From: JAUXJB01 sp965226855
GTDB taxonomy: Bacteria; Myxococcota_A; UBA9160; SZUA-336
Direction: 5' to 3'
DNA: 64,000 nt
Assembly (NCBI GenBank): GCA_965226855.1
Contig: CBDDEE010000029.1
Location: 186,001-250,000, forward strand
The stretch's first letter is position 1; each line of letters begins with the position of its first letter. The translations under genes were made by a program, and so were the position numbers. Below the pieces are notes generated by a model. That model was not told where the DNA came from and made no database searches. It saw nothing but the letters and a program-made list of their open reading frames with translations. Positions 8,889 through 17,935 of this stretch are shown in pieces.

Positions 8889-9409
8889 CCGCAAATGGGA
8901 GCGAGAACCCTCTCTAAGAAAATCGGCCCAACGGTCCCAGAAGATCTGACGACGTACACTCGCCAGAAGAGCCTGTTCGACGAAGAGGAACCGGAACCGA
9001 GCTGCTTCTGCGACTAGGTAAAAGATGTTGTGCCACGTAGTGCGGGGGTGGGATGAAAGCGCTGGAGAAATAATCCCCCTACCTAAAAGGGGGTGCCGCG
9101 CGCGCAGCCGCACGGGCCCTGCATGCCGCCTCGTTTCGCGCCTCGCGGCCGTCGGGTTTTCCCCCGTTTTGACCCAGGTCGCCACGGCCCCCTGCACCCG
9201 GTGCAGATCGGGCCTAAATCCAAGAATGCACACCCCTTCGGAAGAGAGGGCACAACCCCCCACCACTACATGTAGGGGTTGATCTTGTGCCACGTAGTGC
9301 CGCGTAGTGCCACGTAGTGCCAAATGGGGCCGGCTCGTGCCCCGATTTCCGCCTGGTGGAGGGCTCTTCGCTTTCGATCCGGCGCACGCTGCCCCCCCAC
9401 GTTCCGTCC
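8889..9409 (+). repeat. Large composite repeat (family B), left copy
   Basis: 521 bp, nearly identical to 34711-35239; the right copy has 8 extra bases and there are at least two substitutions. It begins inside the 3' end of an IS3-type transposase gene, continues with a GC-rich segment, and ends with a gtgccacgta decamer array at about 9289-9330. Confidence 0.9.
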
Positions 9410-9500
9410 GGAAGAAGGCGTGACGGCCGCCTACCTGGCTTAGGGCGTGTCCCGGTGATAGCATCGGTGAAGATCGACCCTGCGTCGGGAGAAGATTAGC

Positions 9501-11933
9501 GTGCTGAGTCCGTACCGAGTCTTGGACCTCACGGGCCGCGGTCTTCTCTGCGCCCAGATCCTCGCGGATCTGGGCGCAGACGTGATCCAGGTCGAGCCGC
9601 CGGAGGGGAGTCCGGCGCGGCGCGAAGGACCCTTCTTTCGCGATCGCCGCGACCCGGAGCACTCGCTCCACTTCTGGGCATACGCGCGCAACAAGCGCAG
9701 CGTCGTGCTCGATCTCGAGGCCGACGAGGGCCGGGACACGCTGCGGCGGCTGGCGCAGACCGCGCACTTCTTCATCGAGTCCGAGGCCCCGGGCACGCTC
9801 GCCGCGAGTGGCCTCGGCTATGCGGACCTCGCCGCGCTGAACCCGGGCCTCGTGTACGTGTCGATCACGCCGTTTGGGCAGGACGGCCCCAAGGCGCAGT
9901 GGAAGGGCGGCGACCTGGTCGCGCTCGCCGCAGGCGGGCCCCTCTTTCTCTACGGGGATGCCGATCGCGCCCCGGCGCGGATCTGTGTACCCCAGGCGTG
10001 GAACCACGCGGCCGCGGAGGCGGCGGTCGCGGCACTCGTCGCCCATCACGAGCGGCAGCACTCGGGTCGCGGTCAGCACGTCGACGTATCTGCCCAGCAG
10101 GCCGTCACTTTGGCGACCCAGACCGACATTCTCTCAGCTGCGCTGGGCGACACACCGCTCGCGCGGTCGGCGGGCGGGCTCAGCGTCGGCCCCTTCACGC
10201 TTCGATTCGTCTATCCAGCCAAGGATGGGCACATCTCGATCACGCACGTATTCGGCTCGGTGATCGGTCACGCGACCGGCCACCTGATGGAGTACGTGCA
10301 CGAGCAGGGCTTCTGCGACCGAGCCACCCGCGACAAGGACTGGGTCGAGTACGGCGAGCTCATCGCGTCTGGCGAGGAGCCCGTCCAGGAGTTCGAGCGC
10401 GTGAAAGCGGCCATCGCCGCCTGCACGGGCAGCAAGACGAAGGCCGAGCTCTTCGCGGTCGCGCTCGAGCGAAAGCTCCTCATCGCCCCAATCGCGACCC
10501 TGGACGAGGTTGTCGAGAGCGAGCAGCTGGCGACACGCGGCTACTTCCAGAGCGTCGACCACGAGGACCTCGCTCTGCAGGTTCGCTATCCCGGGCCCTT
10601 CGCGCGCATGAGCGCGAGCCCGCTCCGGTACCGGCGCCGGCCCCCCTACCTGGGCGAACACACGCGCGAGGTGTTGGAGGAGACAACGGCGCAGGTCGCG
10701 CCGCTCTCCGAGACGGTCTCCAGCGAGCTTCCCCTGGCCGGCGTCAAGGTCCTCGACTTCATGTGGGCGCTGGCCGGACCCGGCGCGACGCGCATCTTTG
10801 CGGACTACGGAGCGACCGTCGTCCGCGTCGAGTCGACCCAGCGGATGGACGCGATTCGCACGCAGCGGCCTTTTCAGGATGGTGACCCCCATCCCGAGAA
10901 GTCCGGGCTTATGCACAGTACGAACGCGGGCAAGCTCATGCTGACCCTCGATCCGACCACACCGCTGGGCCGCGAGGTAGCTCTCGACCTGGTGCGCTGG
11001 GCCGACGTCGTCAGCGAGTCGTTCACTCCCAAGGGCATGCGCGGCTTCGGGCTGGACTACGCCGCGCTCGCGGAGGTCAAGCCCGACATCATCATGCTGT
11101 CCACCTGTCTCATGGGGCAGACGGGCCCGCTCGCATCGTTCGCGGGCTACGGCAATTTGGCCGCCGCCATCACGGGCTTCTACGAGCTCGCGGGCTGGCC
11201 CGATCGCGCCCCGTCCGGGCCGTTCGGTGCCTACACCGACTACATCGCGCCGCGCTTCAACGCGGCGGCGATGCTCGCGGCGCTGGAGTACAAGCGGCGA
11301 ACGGGCCGGGGCCAGCACATCGATCTGTCGCAGGCGGAGGCCGCCCTGCACTTCCTGGGACCCGCGATCCTGGACTACACGGTCAACGGCCGCGTGCGCA
11401 CGCGGACCGGGAACGAGGATCTCGACATGGCGCCTCACGGGGTCTACGCGTGTGCCGGAGACGACCGCTGGGTCGCGGTGACCGTCGCGGACGACGCGGA
11501 GTGGGCCGCGCTCTGCCGGGTGCTGGAGCAGCCCGACCTGGCGTCCGACGCCCGCTTTGCCACCGCGGCGGCCCGGCTAGAGCATCGCGCCGTGCTCGAC
11601 GGGCTGCTTACGAGCTACACGGAGAAGCTCGAGCCCGAGGAGGCGGAGAGGCGCCTGCAGGACGCGGGCGTGGCGGCGAGCGTCGTGAAGAGCAGCCGCG
11701 AGATCATCGTCGACCCGCAGCTCCTGCATCGGAATCACTTCGTGGAGATCCCCAACCCCGCGGGAAAGCCCACGACGGTCGAGGGATCGCGCTCGCGCCT
11801 GTCGCGCACCCCGGCCCAGGTCGGCGGCCTCGCACCCACCTTGGGCCGAGACAACGAGTACGTGCTGAAGGAGATCCTCGGCTACAGCGACGAGCGGGTC
11901 AGCGAGCTCGTGATCGCGGGCGCGCTCGAGTAG
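9501..11933 (+). CDS. Two-domain family III CoA transferase (CaiB/BaiF type)
   Basis: 810 residues: two complete family III CoA-transferase domains in tandem (about 1-390 and 405-805), each with the Rossmann-like N-terminal motif (YRVLDLTGRGLLCAQILADLG; VKVLDFMWALAGPGATRIFAD), the NKRSVVLDLE strand in the first, and GRGQHVDVS / GRGQHIDLS before the active-site position. At the position aligned with the catalytic Asp of formyl-CoA transferase I read Gln in domain 1 (SAQQA) and Glu in domain 2 (SQAEA). The aspartate could be supplied elsewhere or chemistry could be altered; that alignment is by eye. Start is GTG 9501. The last 605 bases are duplicated, inverted, at 22182-22786. Likely moves CoA between acids in a catabolic pathway; substrate unknown. 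Confidence 0.9.
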   Translation: MLSPYRVLDLTGRGLLCAQILADLGADVIQVEPPEGSPARREGPFFRDRRDPEHSLHFWAYARNKRSVVLDLEADEGRDTLRRLAQTAHFFIESEAPGTLAASGLGYADLAALNPGLVYVSITPFGQDGPKAQWKGGDLVALAAGGPLFLYGDADRAPARICVPQAWNHAAAEAAVAALVAHHERQHSGRGQHVDVSAQQAVTLATQTDILSAALGDTPLARSAGGLSVGPFTLRFVYPAKDGHISITHVFGSVIGHATGHLMEYVHEQGFCDRATRDKDWVEYGELIASGEEPVQEFERVKAAIAACTGSKTKAELFAVALERKLLIAPIATLDEVVESEQLATRGYFQSVDHEDLALQVRYPGPFARMSASPLRYRRRPPYLGEHTREVLEETTAQVAPLSETVSSELPLAGVKVLDFMWALAGPGATRIFADYGATVVRVESTQRMDAIRTQRPFQDGDPHPEKSGLMHSTNAGKLMLTLDPTTPLGREVALDLVRWADVVSESFTPKGMRGFGLDYAALAEVKPDIIMLSTCLMGQTGPLASFAGYGNLAAAITGFYELAGWPDRAPSGPFGAYTDYIAPRFNAAAMLAALEYKRRTGRGQHIDLSQAEAALHFLGPAILDYTVNGRVRTRTGNEDLDMAPHGVYACAGDDRWVAVTVADDAEWAALCRVLEQPDLASDARFATAAARLEHRAVLDGLLTSYTEKLEPEEAERRLQDAGVAASVVKSSREIIVDPQLLHRNHFVEIPNPAGKPTTVEGSRSRLSRTPAQVGGLAPTLGRDNEYVLKEILGYSDERVSELVIAGALE

Positions 11934-12291
11934 CGGGAAGACCGCCCACCGGATCCGCACGGACGCTCAGTCGCTGCCCGCGTCGGCCGCGAGCATCTCC
12001 GCACGGTCCTCGGTTGCGCGTCGGCCTGTCGCAAGCGGGAAGAGGAGGGAACTTGTTCCGTTTGCCCCAAGATCAAGGACGGTTGCGTCTCAGTTCGTTC
12101 CTGGTCGACCATGATCGCTACTTGACGATCATGCCCTCGAACTCGCCTTGCTGCCGCCACTTTTCCAGCATCTCGTAGAACCTAATGGCACCGTCGGGGT
12201 AAAAGGTCTCCAGGAAACCGGTTCCCTCGACCTTTCCCTCGCCGTTGTAGTAGCCGGGCGTACAGGTACTTTGGTACTCGGTCATGAAGGT
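11329..12291 (+). repeat. 963-bp inverted repeat, left arm
   Basis: Reverse complement of 21824-22786 with equal length and no indel seen. It carries the 3' quarter of the CoA transferase, the intergenic region and the last 58 codons of a BVMO gene in convergent orientation. Confidence 0.92.
12118..12291 (-). pseudogene. 3' fragment of Baeyer-Villiger monooxygenase gene
   Basis: Identical in sequence to the last 57 codons plus stop of the BVMO at 20174-21997, including TEYQSTCTPGYYNGEG and GFLETFYPDGAIRFYEML. It has no 5' part here: the frame ends at the repeat border and continues into unrelated DNA at 12292. Confidence 0.9.
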
Positions 12292-12402
12292 GTCGAGAGC
12301 GAGCCGAGCAGCTGGCGACACGCAGCTAGGGAAGCCAGTGAGGCTCAACCTTGGACTGGGTCCCGAGCTAGGTGATCTGAATGTCATCATACAGGTTGAA
12401 GA

Positions 12403-12560
12403 ATGGCACAGTTCGGACAGGTTCGGTGGCACAGTACGGGCGCGGGAATCGGGCCATCTGGGACCCGAAAGTGTCGTTAGGTGTCGTTAGGCGGCGTTGA
12501 GTGGCGCGGGGCGGCGTGGGATGGCGCCTACTAGATGTTGTGGGGGGGGGCAAACACCCC
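12403..12560 (+). repeat. Dispersed repeat family C, copy 1, with G/C-run hairpin
   Basis: Begins tggcacagttcggacaggtt. It contains about six ten-base units of the type gtgtcgttag (12470-12530) and ends gcctactagatgttgtgg followed by a run of about 10 G, a short loop and about 10 C (about 12541-12566). The best match is the inverted copy at 57899-58068. Confidence 0.75.
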
Positions 12561-12854
12561 CCCCCTTATACTCGCCCCCCTTTTTTCTCCCGGATCGAGT
12601 TCGGCTGGGAGTTCCGATTCTCCCAGTACAGGGAGCCTCTGAGCTCACCGGTACGACGATGCACGGGTTTTGCTATCAGCTGATCCGCGTCGAGGCGTCC
12701 GGCAGCCGCGACCAGGCGGTCGCGCTGGTCCGGCGACCCCTACCCTCACGGGCGGGCCTTCATCCAGGCCGCGGGCGAGATGGAGAACCCCGCTATCCGC
12801 TCGTATGTTGATGAACTAAGAGCACCCAGCCCCGCGCTCGCGCCGATTATAGAT
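12561..12854 (+). other. Intergenic, with a possible short coding remnant
   Basis: Around 12735-12850 one plus-strand frame reads YPHGRAFIQAAGEMENPAIR and looks protein-like, but it has no start and runs straight into repeat C. Family unknown. Confidence 0.25.
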
Positions 12855-12960
12855 CTGAGAGGACGGGGTAGTTGGCACGGTTCGGACAGGTTGGATGGCA
12901 CAGTCCGGGCGCGCGAATCGGGGCAGGTGGCCGCCTGAAGTGGCGTTGAGTGGCGCGGAT
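12855..12960 (+). repeat. Dispersed repeat family C, copy 3 (partial)
   Basis: From ctgagaggacggggta through ggttcggacaggttgg to gttgagtggcgcgg; it lacks the G/C hairpin part. Confidence 0.7.
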
Positions 12961-13044
12961 CCACGTGTGATAAGGGACCTCCTGGGCCACTAGATATTGG
13001 TCCGCTCGGTCCGGGGATGCGAGCCGATCGAGTTCTGACCTGGA

Positions 13045-13320
13045 GGTTGCCCCCGGTTTCGTGGACACCCCAGAGCCCACACGCATCCCACCCACGGTAA
13101 GGGAAATCGATTTCGTAGCTCGAGGCGCGAACTTGAACGACCCGGCATCGCGGCCCTCGCGCGTCAGGCGCCAGCCGAGGCTGTAGTCGCGGCCGCCGTC
13201 CGACCGCCCGAAACCGATCTCCGGCGTGCCGGTGAACCGGTCGCCGAACACGGGAAGCCCGTAGCCGATCTTGCCCTCCAGGCGCTGGTTCCCGCTGTTG
13301 CCGTTCGCGGCATGCCGTGA
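13045..13320 (-). pseudogene. Outer-membrane beta-barrel (autotransporter-like) C-terminal fragment
   Basis: The minus strand encodes about 80 residues (LEGKIGYGLPVFGDRFTGTP, then GFGRSDGGRDYSLGWRLT) with the Gly/aromatic alternation of a beta-barrel domain of the kind found at the end of very large cadherin- or Ig-repeat outer-membrane proteins. The expected last strand is replaced by an IS3-type end (tttcgtggacacccc at about 13055). Upstream it is cut at the nuclease gene stop. A remnant only. Confidence 0.6.
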
Positions 13321-13335
13321 CGGATTGGACACCGC

Positions 13336-14148
13336 TTACGATGCTGTTGCTCGCGCCAGCGGATGTTTCAGAAAATGCTGATCCAAGGCATCGCCGATAC
13401 GCTTGAGTCTGAGCTTAGCCGCGATCTTGCGCATAGCCCTGCCATCCTTCCAGACAATAGGCCGTTTGGTGCGGTTCGCCTTCTCGACCTTCAGTGCGGC
13501 TAGGGCCTCCGGCTCAAATGTCCCGGTGGTCCAGAATTCGTAAGTCTGATCGCGTTCACGCAAATGGTTCTGGCTCGCAACATAGTCCTGCATGAGGGGC
13601 AGCTTTCCGATCCACTTATTCACCTCCTCTAGAGATACCATTCCATTGGAGTGTTTTCCCTTGCATTCGATCAAGTGGATCGATGTTCTTTCGGTCACAC
13701 AAATCACGTCTAGATCGACTGTTTTTCCGCTTTGCCGATGCCTGTGCAGTTTACCAATATCAATGCTTCCGCCAAATTTACGTTTAGCAATATGGGCTGC
13801 GATTAGTTCAAACAGAATACCCCGCATATTGCCGGCCCGGCCCTCGATCTCTGAGAGCTGATCCACCAGTCCACAAAGGTGATCACCATCGACGGATGCA
13901 ATGGCGACGGCGTTAATCAAGGTCTGTATCAGGTCGTCGAGGGCGCGCGCCACACTCTGACCGAACAAGTTTGTGGGCGTCGTCAGCATCAATCCAATCC
14001 TGTGACCCTCCGTCATGGCCTTACCTGTAAAGCTCTCGGCCATGAGGATCGGAAAAAGCGTGCCGCTGTTTGAGGTTTTCTGGTAGGTCTGGGGTCGGGT
14101 ACTGGAGCGGTACACGGATGTGCCGTTTCCAGAACTCGACCTAACCAC
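13336..14148 (-). CDS. PD-(D/E)XK-type nuclease-like protein, probably 5'-truncated
   Basis: 270 residues. The restriction-endonuclease-like core is visible: E114 in ILFELIAAHIA, D145/D147 in KTVDLDVICV and E161-C-K163 in IHLIECKGKH, with a helix-strand pattern around it. The preceding 110 residues (MTEGHRIGLMLTTPTNLFGQ) look like part of a helical domain. Base composition is lower in GC than the neighbours, which suggests separate acquisition. It sits 16 bases downstream of the TonB receptor stop on the same strand, and its own start is not supported by a ribosome site, so an upstream domain may have been lost. Probably a stand-alone defence or mobile-element nuclease; target unknown. Confidence 0.6.
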   Translation of the reverse strand: MVRSSSGNGTSVYRSSTRPQTYQKTSNSGTLFPILMAESFTGKAMTEGHRIGLMLTTPTNLFGQSVARALDDLIQTLINAVAIASVDGDHLCGLVDQLSEIEGRAGNMRGILFELIAAHIAKRKFGGSIDIGKLHRHRQSGKTVDLDVICVTERTSIHLIECKGKHSNGMVSLEEVNKWIGKLPLMQDYVASQNHLRERDQTYEFWTTGTFEPEALAALKVEKANRTKRPIVWKDGRAMRKIAAKLRLKRIGDALDQHFLKHPLARATAS

Positions 14149-14164
14149 GGCTACCTGTCCTCAC

Positions 14165-16417
14165 TCAATCGAAGCGGTAGCGGAGCTCGACGCCGAAGTT
14201 GCGTGGGTCGCCGTAGTGCTTCTGGACACCCGAGCAGAGGGCGCACTCGGCCGCGAGGGTCAGGTAGTCCTTGTCTCCCCAGTTGTTCATAAAGAAGTGG
14301 AGCTCAAGGTCGCCCCACCGGTCCTCTAGCCGTCCCCCCGCCGTGGCGAAAATGATCCGGGCCTGGCTCATGCTGAACTCGTTCTGCTCGGCAAGAGGGT
14401 TGTTGAACGCGCTGAAGTAGTAGTTGTCACTCCATGTGAACTCATAGCGGAAAGTCACGCTCCCAGGGTCGACGGGCAAGGTGTACTGCGCGCCCACATG
14501 AAAGCTCTTCTCGGGTGCGCGCGGCAGGTTGTTCCCCTTGAGATTGCGTTGCACCACACACCCGTCCGGGCGAAGCGCGGGGACGCACAGTGGGTCGTCA
14601 GAAATGAAGTCCTCGAACTCGTTGTCCAAGATCGAGAAGTACCCGTCGATCTCGAGCCCCTCGATCGGGATCGCGATGAACTCCACTTCCAGACCCAGGA
14701 CTTCGGCGTCCGAGGCATTCTCGATCTCCGCGCCGGCTGCCGAAAATTTGTTGGCCTGGAAATCCCCGTAGTCGTAGAAGAAACCGACGAGGTTGAGTTG
14801 GAGCCGATTGTCGAACCACTCGCTCTTGAGACCGAGCTCGTAGGCCCACAGGTCCTCCTGGTCGTACGTGTCGACAATCCCGGCGGCGCAACCGAAATTT
14901 AGCGGGTTGGCACCGCCGGCCTTGAAGCCGCGGCTCATCGACGCGTAGACCATCATGTTATCCGTAAGGTTGTAATCGAGCCCAAACTTGGGTGTCCACT
15001 TCTTCCACTCTCTGTCGCTTTCGAGACCTTCGCAGAGCGTAGCCCGGAACGGTCCTGGGAAATCGAGAAACAGTGTGTGCTTGAAGTCCTTCTCCTCTCG
15101 GGTGTAGCGCGCGCCTACCGTCGCCCGCAGACGGTCCGTCACGTTGTAGGTGAACTGCGCGAATCCGGCCCAGGCCTCGGTGTCCTGGTCGAACCCGAAC
15201 CCGAGAGCGCTGAAGCCGGTCAAAGCGAACGTCGAGGGGAAGAATGAGTTGTGGTATCCGCGGTCAGAGTAGTAGTAGGCGCCGAAGACCCACTCCAGTC
15301 GGGTATCGCCTGCGGACGAGAGCGTCAGCTCCTGGCTCCACACTTTGGACTGTTCCTTCAGGTCCATGAAAAGTATCACCAGATCGGTCGCATCGTTGTC
15401 CGCTTCGCGGACCCACTCGTTACGTTGGTACGAGGTCAGGGACTTCAGAGTTGCCTCGCCCAGCAGCGGCAGGTCGTGCAGGTCCCAGGTGACCGTGTTG
15501 CTAAACAGCTTCGAACGCAGGATGTTCGACACTTTTGCGTCCAGGCGGGCCTTCCGTGGATTGTCACCCGTGTTTCCGCCCTGCGTCAGGGGTCCCACCG
15601 TAAAGACCTGATCGAGAATCGTCGGTACAGGGCCGCCGTCTCGGTGGCGCGACCAGTCCGCGCGGAAGATTACGTCGAGGTCCTCGCTCGGAGTCCAGCG
15701 GAGGACGCCACGAGCCGAGTTGGCGTCGCGCTCGTCCAAGTCGGTACCGCGTGTGCGATTCGTGCGGTAGCCGTCGTGCTGATCATTGGAAAAACTCACG
15801 CGCGCGCTGAGTGTCTCGCCGAGAATCGGAAACGACACGCCGCCACGCGTGCGAAGCCGGTTCGAGTTGCCGTACAGGACGGAGAAGTTGCCCTCGGTCT
15901 CGCCCGAGGGAGTCTTGCTCCACAGGTTCACTGTTCCCCCGGTGGCGTTGCGTCCGTAGAGCGTGCCCTGGGGACCGCGCAGCACCTCGATGCGCTCGAG
16001 ATCTGCGTAGAGCGCGCTCGAGGTGGGGAGGCGAGGGCGGTACACGCCGTCCACATTGAGGGAGACTCCAGGCTCCCCGGCGATAGTCGTGATCTCGACG
16101 CCGACCCCCCGCATCGTGATCTGTACGGAACTGAGTGTGGACGCGAACACCAGGCTCGGGACCTGAAGCGCGACGCTCTCGAGCCCGTCGAGGTCGCTGC
16201 GCTCGACGTCATAGGCCGAGAAGGCAGATACGGCGATGGGGGCGCTCTGGAGATTCTCCTCGCGTCGCTGCGCGGTGATGGTGATCTGTTCTATCTCGGT
16301 ACGCTGGCGCGCAGGAGACACAATCTCCCCCGGTTCGTCCGCTTGTTGAGCGAACGCGGTCGGGACCACCAACGTGACACAAGTCGCTACGCACAGAGCT
16401 GTCAAAGTACTTCGCAT
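14165..16417 (-). CDS. TonB-dependent outer-membrane receptor
   Basis: 750 residues with a signal peptide (MRSTLTALCVATCVTLVVPTAFAQ) and a TonB-box-like stretch IEQITITAQRREENLQ. The plug domain includes QVPSLVF and GVSLNVDGVYRPR, with the LRGPQGTLYGRNATGGTVNL plug-end motif, then a 22-strand barrel ending LRYRFD. The start at 16417 has GGAGG seven bases upstream; an upstream ATG in frame is not needed. This iron-complex/organic-ligand class (FecA/CirA-like, as in sphingomonad catabolic receptors) imports large substrates at the expense of the proton motive force. No Fur-type site is visible just upstream. The ligand cannot be told. Confidence 0.92.
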   Translation of the reverse strand: MRSTLTALCVATCVTLVVPTAFAQQADEPGEIVSPARQRTEIEQITITAQRREENLQSAPIAVSAFSAYDVERSDLDGLESVALQVPSLVFASTLSSVQITMRGVGVEITTIAGEPGVSLNVDGVYRPRLPTSSALYADLERIEVLRGPQGTLYGRNATGGTVNLWSKTPSGETEGNFSVLYGNSNRLRTRGGVSFPILGETLSARVSFSNDQHDGYRTNRTRGTDLDERDANSARGVLRWTPSEDLDVIFRADWSRHRDGGPVPTILDQVFTVGPLTQGGNTGDNPRKARLDAKVSNILRSKLFSNTVTWDLHDLPLLGEATLKSLTSYQRNEWVREADNDATDLVILFMDLKEQSKVWSQELTLSSAGDTRLEWVFGAYYYSDRGYHNSFFPSTFALTGFSALGFGFDQDTEAWAGFAQFTYNVTDRLRATVGARYTREEKDFKHTLFLDFPGPFRATLCEGLESDREWKKWTPKFGLDYNLTDNMMVYASMSRGFKAGGANPLNFGCAAGIVDTYDQEDLWAYELGLKSEWFDNRLQLNLVGFFYDYGDFQANKFSAAGAEIENASDAEVLGLEVEFIAIPIEGLEIDGYFSILDNEFEDFISDDPLCVPALRPDGCVVQRNLKGNNLPRAPEKSFHVGAQYTLPVDPGSVTFRYEFTWSDNYYFSAFNNPLAEQNEFSMSQARIIFATAGGRLEDRWGDLELHFFMNNWGDKDYLTLAAECALCSGVQKHYGDPRNFGVELRYRFD

Positions 16418-16697
16418 GGTGTCCTCCGATTGCAACCCGACGAACATCCCTCGTCTGGGCCGGTTTCCTCCCTTATCCTCAGCATGGTGCAAAGCATCGA
16501 TATTCAGCGGTGAACACTGCGCACCTTGGGCCTATCTGACTCCGAAGAGTGCCAAAAAGCAAGCGAAGCGACGAAGCTCGCAGCTGCCAAAGCCCTCTGA
16601 GGGGAGTGTAACATGCGCAGAAAGGAGGTTGAAGCTCACGCTAATAGAGTCGAAAATGAAAGCGAATTGACCAAACGCGCTCTGGTTCGGCCCAGGC
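16418..16697. other. Intergenic region upstream of the TonB receptor
   Basis: No supported gene. It holds the receptor leader and, from about 16698, the terminal sequence of an IS256-type element (gatgtcccgtttggtgttg). Confidence 0.4.
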
Positions 16698-17345
16698 GAT
16701 GTCCCGTTTGGTGTTGAAATTCGAGAGCGACGGCTCGGTGGTTGAGGAATCTTACTACGCGACCTGAGCGTCGGAGTTCTCCTTCTGTTCGTTCTCGATC
16801 TGACGCAATGCGAGGATGAGGTCCTCGAGCTCGCGGTAGCCGCGGACTCTGCGGAAGCGCTCTGAAGCGTCGAGCACCGCTGCGCTCACCCAGCGCAGGA
16901 TCATCGAGCCACCGCGCCAGCGCTTCACGTTGCGGGTGTAGGTCGCGACCGATCCATTGAGGTTCTCGATGGTGTGGGTGCTGAGCAAAGTCCGGTACAG
17001 CGATCCCTCCACATCGATGCCCAGACGCTGGAGCGTCAGCGTCTCCTCGAGCCCTTCGCGTACTGACGCGGCTGCGCCCGGGTGCTCGCGCTCGAGAGAG
17101 TCGGCGAGGTTGCGCAGACGACGCTCGGCGAGCTTCGGATCCGAGCTCCCCCAGGCCTCGGCCAGGACCCGGTCCACGCTCGCGTGCAGCGCCTCGGGCA
17201 GGTGAGCCAGGATGTTTCGGCGCTTGTGGACCTGGCAGCGTTGAAGCACACCGAGTGGGCCGAAGACCTTGCGGATCGCGGTGTCCACGGCCTTCAAGCC
17301 GTCCGGGATATCGGCGTCCATCCGCCCAGGATCAGCCTGATGCCG
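16698..17345 (-). mobile_element. IS256-family element, 3' part only
   Basis: The end at 16698 matches the termini of the complete IS256 element at 60146-61584 (gatgtccc, then ggtgt). The other end is missing: the element is cut within the transposase gene and abuts a broken CoA-transferase gene. Confidence 0.75.
16755..17345 (-). pseudogene. IS256-family (mutator-type) transposase, C-terminal half
   Basis: About 195 residues from DGLKAVDTAIRKVFGPLG through QRCQVHKRRNILAHLPE, THTIENLNGSV (catalytic Glu region) and VKRWRGGSMILRWVSAA. The N-terminal part with the first catalytic Asp is missing. It is a relative, not a copy, of the intact transposase at 60200-61483. Confidence 0.85.
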
Positions 17346-17406
17346 TAATCGGAGTAAGCAGCCTCCTTGAGCGGCGGAAGCTCGGGGTCCTCGAGGGCGC
17401 CGGGGC

Positions 17407-17745
17407 TCATCGTCGCCCAACCGCCAGCGCCTCGACCCGCGGTCGTGGCAGGTTGTGGATCAGGATGTCGGACCCGGCGATGAGCGTGTCCAGGCGGCTC
17501 CGGTCCAGGGGTTCGTCCAGGTCGAGAACGACGCTTCGCTTGTTCGTATTCAGGTACAGGAAGAGTCCGCTCCGCTCGGGATCGGACTCCCCGCTGGGGA
17601 ACGGTCCGCGGCGACGCGCGCGCTCGCCACCGGGCGGCTCCACCTTCACGACGTCGGCACCCAGGTCCGCGAGCAGCTTAGCGGCGTACGCCGCCGAGAC
17701 CATCTCCCCGAGTTCCGGGACCCGGACGCCTTCGAGACCCCGCAT
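17407..17745 (-). pseudogene. Family III CoA transferase, N-terminal fragment
   Basis: Starts MRGLEGVRVPELGEMVSAAY, then KLLADLGADVVKVEPPGGE and NKRSVVLDLDEPLDR, the standard N-terminal Rossmann motifs of CaiB-type enzymes. After about 105 residues it is cut by the IS256 remnant. Divergently placed from the thiolase gene at 17936, so it was probably the first gene of another acyl-CoA operon. Confidence 0.85.
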
Positions 17746-17935
17746 CGCTCCCTCCGACCTGCGCGCGTATTCTGACAAAATGCGCGCCCCGCGCGGGAGC
17801 GGGAGCTGCAGCCGCCGTTCCCCGACGCGGGACGGCTTCGTGTAGGCTCGGAGCGATCAGCGATGCGCAATGCGAGAGCTCGACGTCTCGAGCAGACGCG
17901 CCGGCTTCCGTACGCATCACTCGGAAGGAACCGTG

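Noticed and set aside
9289..9330. CRISPR array
   Set aside because: The units are ten bases without spacers, and no cas genes occur in the window.
10134..11438. 434-codon frame antisense to the CoA transferase
   Set aside because: Shadow of the sense gene, with no ribosome site and no recognisable motif.
12541..12566. G-quadruplex regulatory element
   Set aside because: The G run is paired with an equal C run as part of repeat C; homopolymer length is also error-prone, so a quadruplex claim is not supported.
15251..16513. 420-codon plus-strand frame opposite the TonB receptor
   Set aside because: Shadow frame; the receptor on the other strand has a signal peptide, plug and barrel.
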